This document shows positions 61,981 through 64,000 of a stretch of DNA of 64,000 nt, piece by piece. The position numbers were made by a program, and so were the translations under genes. Source of the DNA: Amborella trichopoda (Eukaryota > Streptophyta > Magnoliopsida > Amborellales > Amborellaceae); NCBI RefSeq assembly GCF_000471905.2, contig NW_006500010.1, forward strand, positions 4,413,252-4,477,251, given 5' to 3'. Below the pieces are notes generated by a model. That model saw only the letters and a program-made list of their open reading frames with translations, made no database searches and was not told where the DNA came from. How positions within the stretch are numbered: the first letter of the stretch is position 1; the number at the start of each line of letters is the position of its first letter.

Positions 61981-61984
61981 TTAA

Positions 61985-62260
61985 ATGAAAACTGTTTCAT
62001 GCAGGGTGGACCGCATTTCTACAATATGCGGTCCCAAGTATAAAGCATCCATCTTAAAGATGGATGCAAATAGGTGGTCCATCAAAAAACAATTAAAACT
62101 AACGGTCCAAATGTTTTCATGATATAATCATTATTTTTAATTTTCAAAATATATTTATTCTTTCATATTCATGATCTCCATGTTAGAGATTGCATGTCCT
62201 TAAAAATTAAGTCCAAAAATCCATCTCAAATATAGATTTTTAAGAGGTGACTCATTTTTA
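61985..62260. repeat. Family E repeat, longest copy
   Basis: ACTGTTTCATGCAGGGTGGA, ATAAAGCATCCATCTTAAAG, AGGTGGTCCATCAAAAAACA and CATATTCATGATCTCCATGT follow the same order as at 22935-23215. Confidence 0.7.
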
Positions 62261-62469
62261 CATGAACTCATAGAAACCGTGTCCATTTGTAAAGCATATG
62301 TTTTTAGCCCCAAAGAGCTAGAACTTGCTGAAAAAGGGTTAAATAGTTCAATAATATTATATTAATAGTACGTCGAGCACATTAATTTTAGAGAAAAAAT
62401 ATATTACAACTAAAACTACTTATCATCCTGTCAAGCTCTAGAAACTTGGCAAAAGAAAAAATACATAAA

Positions 62470-62672
62470 AGTCATTTGTTTTTAGTACAAAGAGATCACA
62501 ATCACCGATCCATTAAATTTTAAAAATAAGTACCGTAAATGTGTCTTGGATTAGATTCAAAATTCAAAAAAAAAAAAATATCTCAAAGTTTATGAGGAAC
62601 CCCAATCCATCGGATTTGAACAAGAAACAATTATGATCTCCTCGTGACTATGATAAATGGTCTTTGAAATAT
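62470..62672. repeat. Family B MITE
   Basis: TCATTTGTTTTTAGTACAAA…GATCACAATCA at the left is inverse to TTATGATCTCCTCGTGACTA…AAATGGTC at the right. Confidence 0.65.
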
Positions 62673-63324
62673 ACAAACCCTTAAGACAAAAGGCAATCAC
62701 TTTTTATCCTTCGAAAAAAGAAAGCATTAGTGATTGCTTTCAAAGATGGCCGCAGATCCTAACACGTGGCGTATTAGAATTATTTCTATGGAGAAAAGGC
62801 AATTCTACTCATTGCTTTCAAAGATGGCCACACATGTGGACCAACCATACGTTTGTCCAATATTTATGTCTATATAATGCAGATGACATTTCGGGTTAGT
62901 ATAAGCGTGTACATAGTGTTCCTGTAGGAGCAAACTGTATACTTGCTCCTCAAGGCAGAAGGGAAATTCCTCGATACTGAAATTTTGTGATACTTTAAAG
63001 TCATTGAATAATTATTTTAAGAAATAAAAATAAAATTTTGAGTTTCTAAATACTTAGATCTAACTGTCAAATTAGATCGCTTATGTTGAGTCTTAAAATA
63101 TTATAGGCAAATATTTATTTTATATAAAACTCTTTCTTTTTTAGAAGTTTGTTTTTTTTTTATAGAAGTTTGTCATTAGGTCGAGGATGTTACATTGCAA
63201 AAAAAATTTGAAGTCACCGAAGTACTCCCACATAGATTTCATGGAGTGAATCAATGATAACGTTCAAAGTTCAAAACGAAGTGTACTTTTTTTTTGGTCT
63301 AATGTATGGGATTGCCTATAAATA

Positions 63325-63510
63325 AATAATTTATTTTTTATACGTAGAGATCATTATCATTCTCACTCATTAGGTGTCAAATTTGATAGCTTGAGGTGAA
63401 CTATTTTTTTGAACTTTACGTCTATTCAATGACACTCTCATAACTACTCATTTTGAAATTTAATAGACAATAATGATTATGACCTCTATATACAAAAGAT
63501 AAATAGTCTC
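63325..63510. repeat. Family B MITE
   Basis: TTTATACGTAGAGATCATTA … AATGATTATGACCTCTATAT with TAGTCTCTTTAT at the end. The interior (TATTCAATGACACTCTCATA) matches the 21.2-kb and 42.1-kb copies. Confidence 0.65.
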
Positions 63511-64000
63511 TTTATAAACATGTACCGTACAGGTGAGATATAATGTTCAAACTGATTGCTGAATTGTTTTCTAATGGATTGTTTAGATATACTCATTATC
63601 ACTAACAATCCATAATTATAATATAATTAATTTTAATAATAAATTATGTATTAATTGTATGTGTCCCTCATATAAGTTTTTCTTTTGAAAAGTTGTTGGT
63701 ATATTCAAAGTAATTTGCTGCAAATCCCAACTTTATAAGCAGGAATAATTAAAAATAGTTGAAAATCACCAGAAATTTTAAAAAATAAAATAAAATAATT
63801 TATAATAAAAATATGTACTAAACAACTAACAAAATAATATTACGTATATTTGATATTAATACATACAAATATTTTCAGTAATCTTCTCCTAATAAAATTG
63901 TCATATGCAAATCCTAAATATTTATCTTTTCCATGCGGCATCATGACAACTCTAAAAATCATAAAATTATCATATACAAGTTGTAAATATTTATACCTGT

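Noticed and set aside
61685..61984. 99-codon hydrophobic plus-strand ORF
   Set aside because: Very AT-rich with Ile/Leu/Phe bias as expected by chance; no family likeness and no flanking gene signals.

Overview
The window is plant nuclear DNA. It has AT-rich intergenic sequence, intron-split genes with GT-AG junctions, plant-type proteins (PARP2, a WHEP-domain glycyl-tRNA synthetase, the vacuolar exchanger MHX), LTR retrotransposons with plant initiator-tRNA-Met primer sites, and many MITE-like repeats. Nothing resembles a grass; a woody or early-diverging dicot is plausible, but the species cannot be fixed from the sequence. Gene models were made by joining exons by eye, checking splice dinucleotides and codon phase at each junction.

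Layout. (1) 1-7058, plus strand: the last eight coding exons of a PARP2-type poly(ADP-ribose) polymerase, covering the end of the helical regulatory domain and the whole ADP-ribosyltransferase fold; the 5' part lies outside the window. (2) 7059-11345: intergenic, with a degenerate tandem array of about 183-bp units and other repeats. (3) 11346-18366, minus strand: a complete eight-exon glycyl-tRNA synthetase gene (751 codons) with two in-frame start codons that fit dual mitochondrial/cytosolic targeting. (4) 18.4-23.4 kb: intergenic, with a small broken GlyRS fragment and MITEs. (5) 23442-34302, minus strand: an eight-coding-exon gene for the vacuolar Mg2+/Zn2+-H+ exchanger MHX. Its last intron holds a gag-only LTR retrotransposon with a hAT-like MITE nested inside it. 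As written the coding sequence has two frame disruptions, and one exon is partly duplicated across a 20-N assembly gap. (6) 36.4-50 kb: gene-poor, built of nested MITE families, hAT-like elements, a poly(A)-tailed retroinsertion with clear target duplications, a 519-N gap, and one unrecognised CT-rich ORF. (7) 50.2-55.6 kb: a LINE reverse-transcriptase remnant, a 5'-truncated Ty1/copia element with its 3' LTR, a second copia LTR with primer site on the other strand, and a copia pol scrap. (8) 55.6-64 kb: no supportable gene; microsatellites, minisatellites and MITEs.

The three real genes are unrelated housekeeping genes: DNA-damage signalling, glycine charging, and vacuolar metal storage. I found no operon-like, CRISPR or defence-like system. 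The most interesting points are the state of MHX (retroelement in the last intron, two frame breaks, short upstream ORF), the coincidence of both assembly gaps with one long-palindrome MITE family, and the alternative starts of GlyRS.
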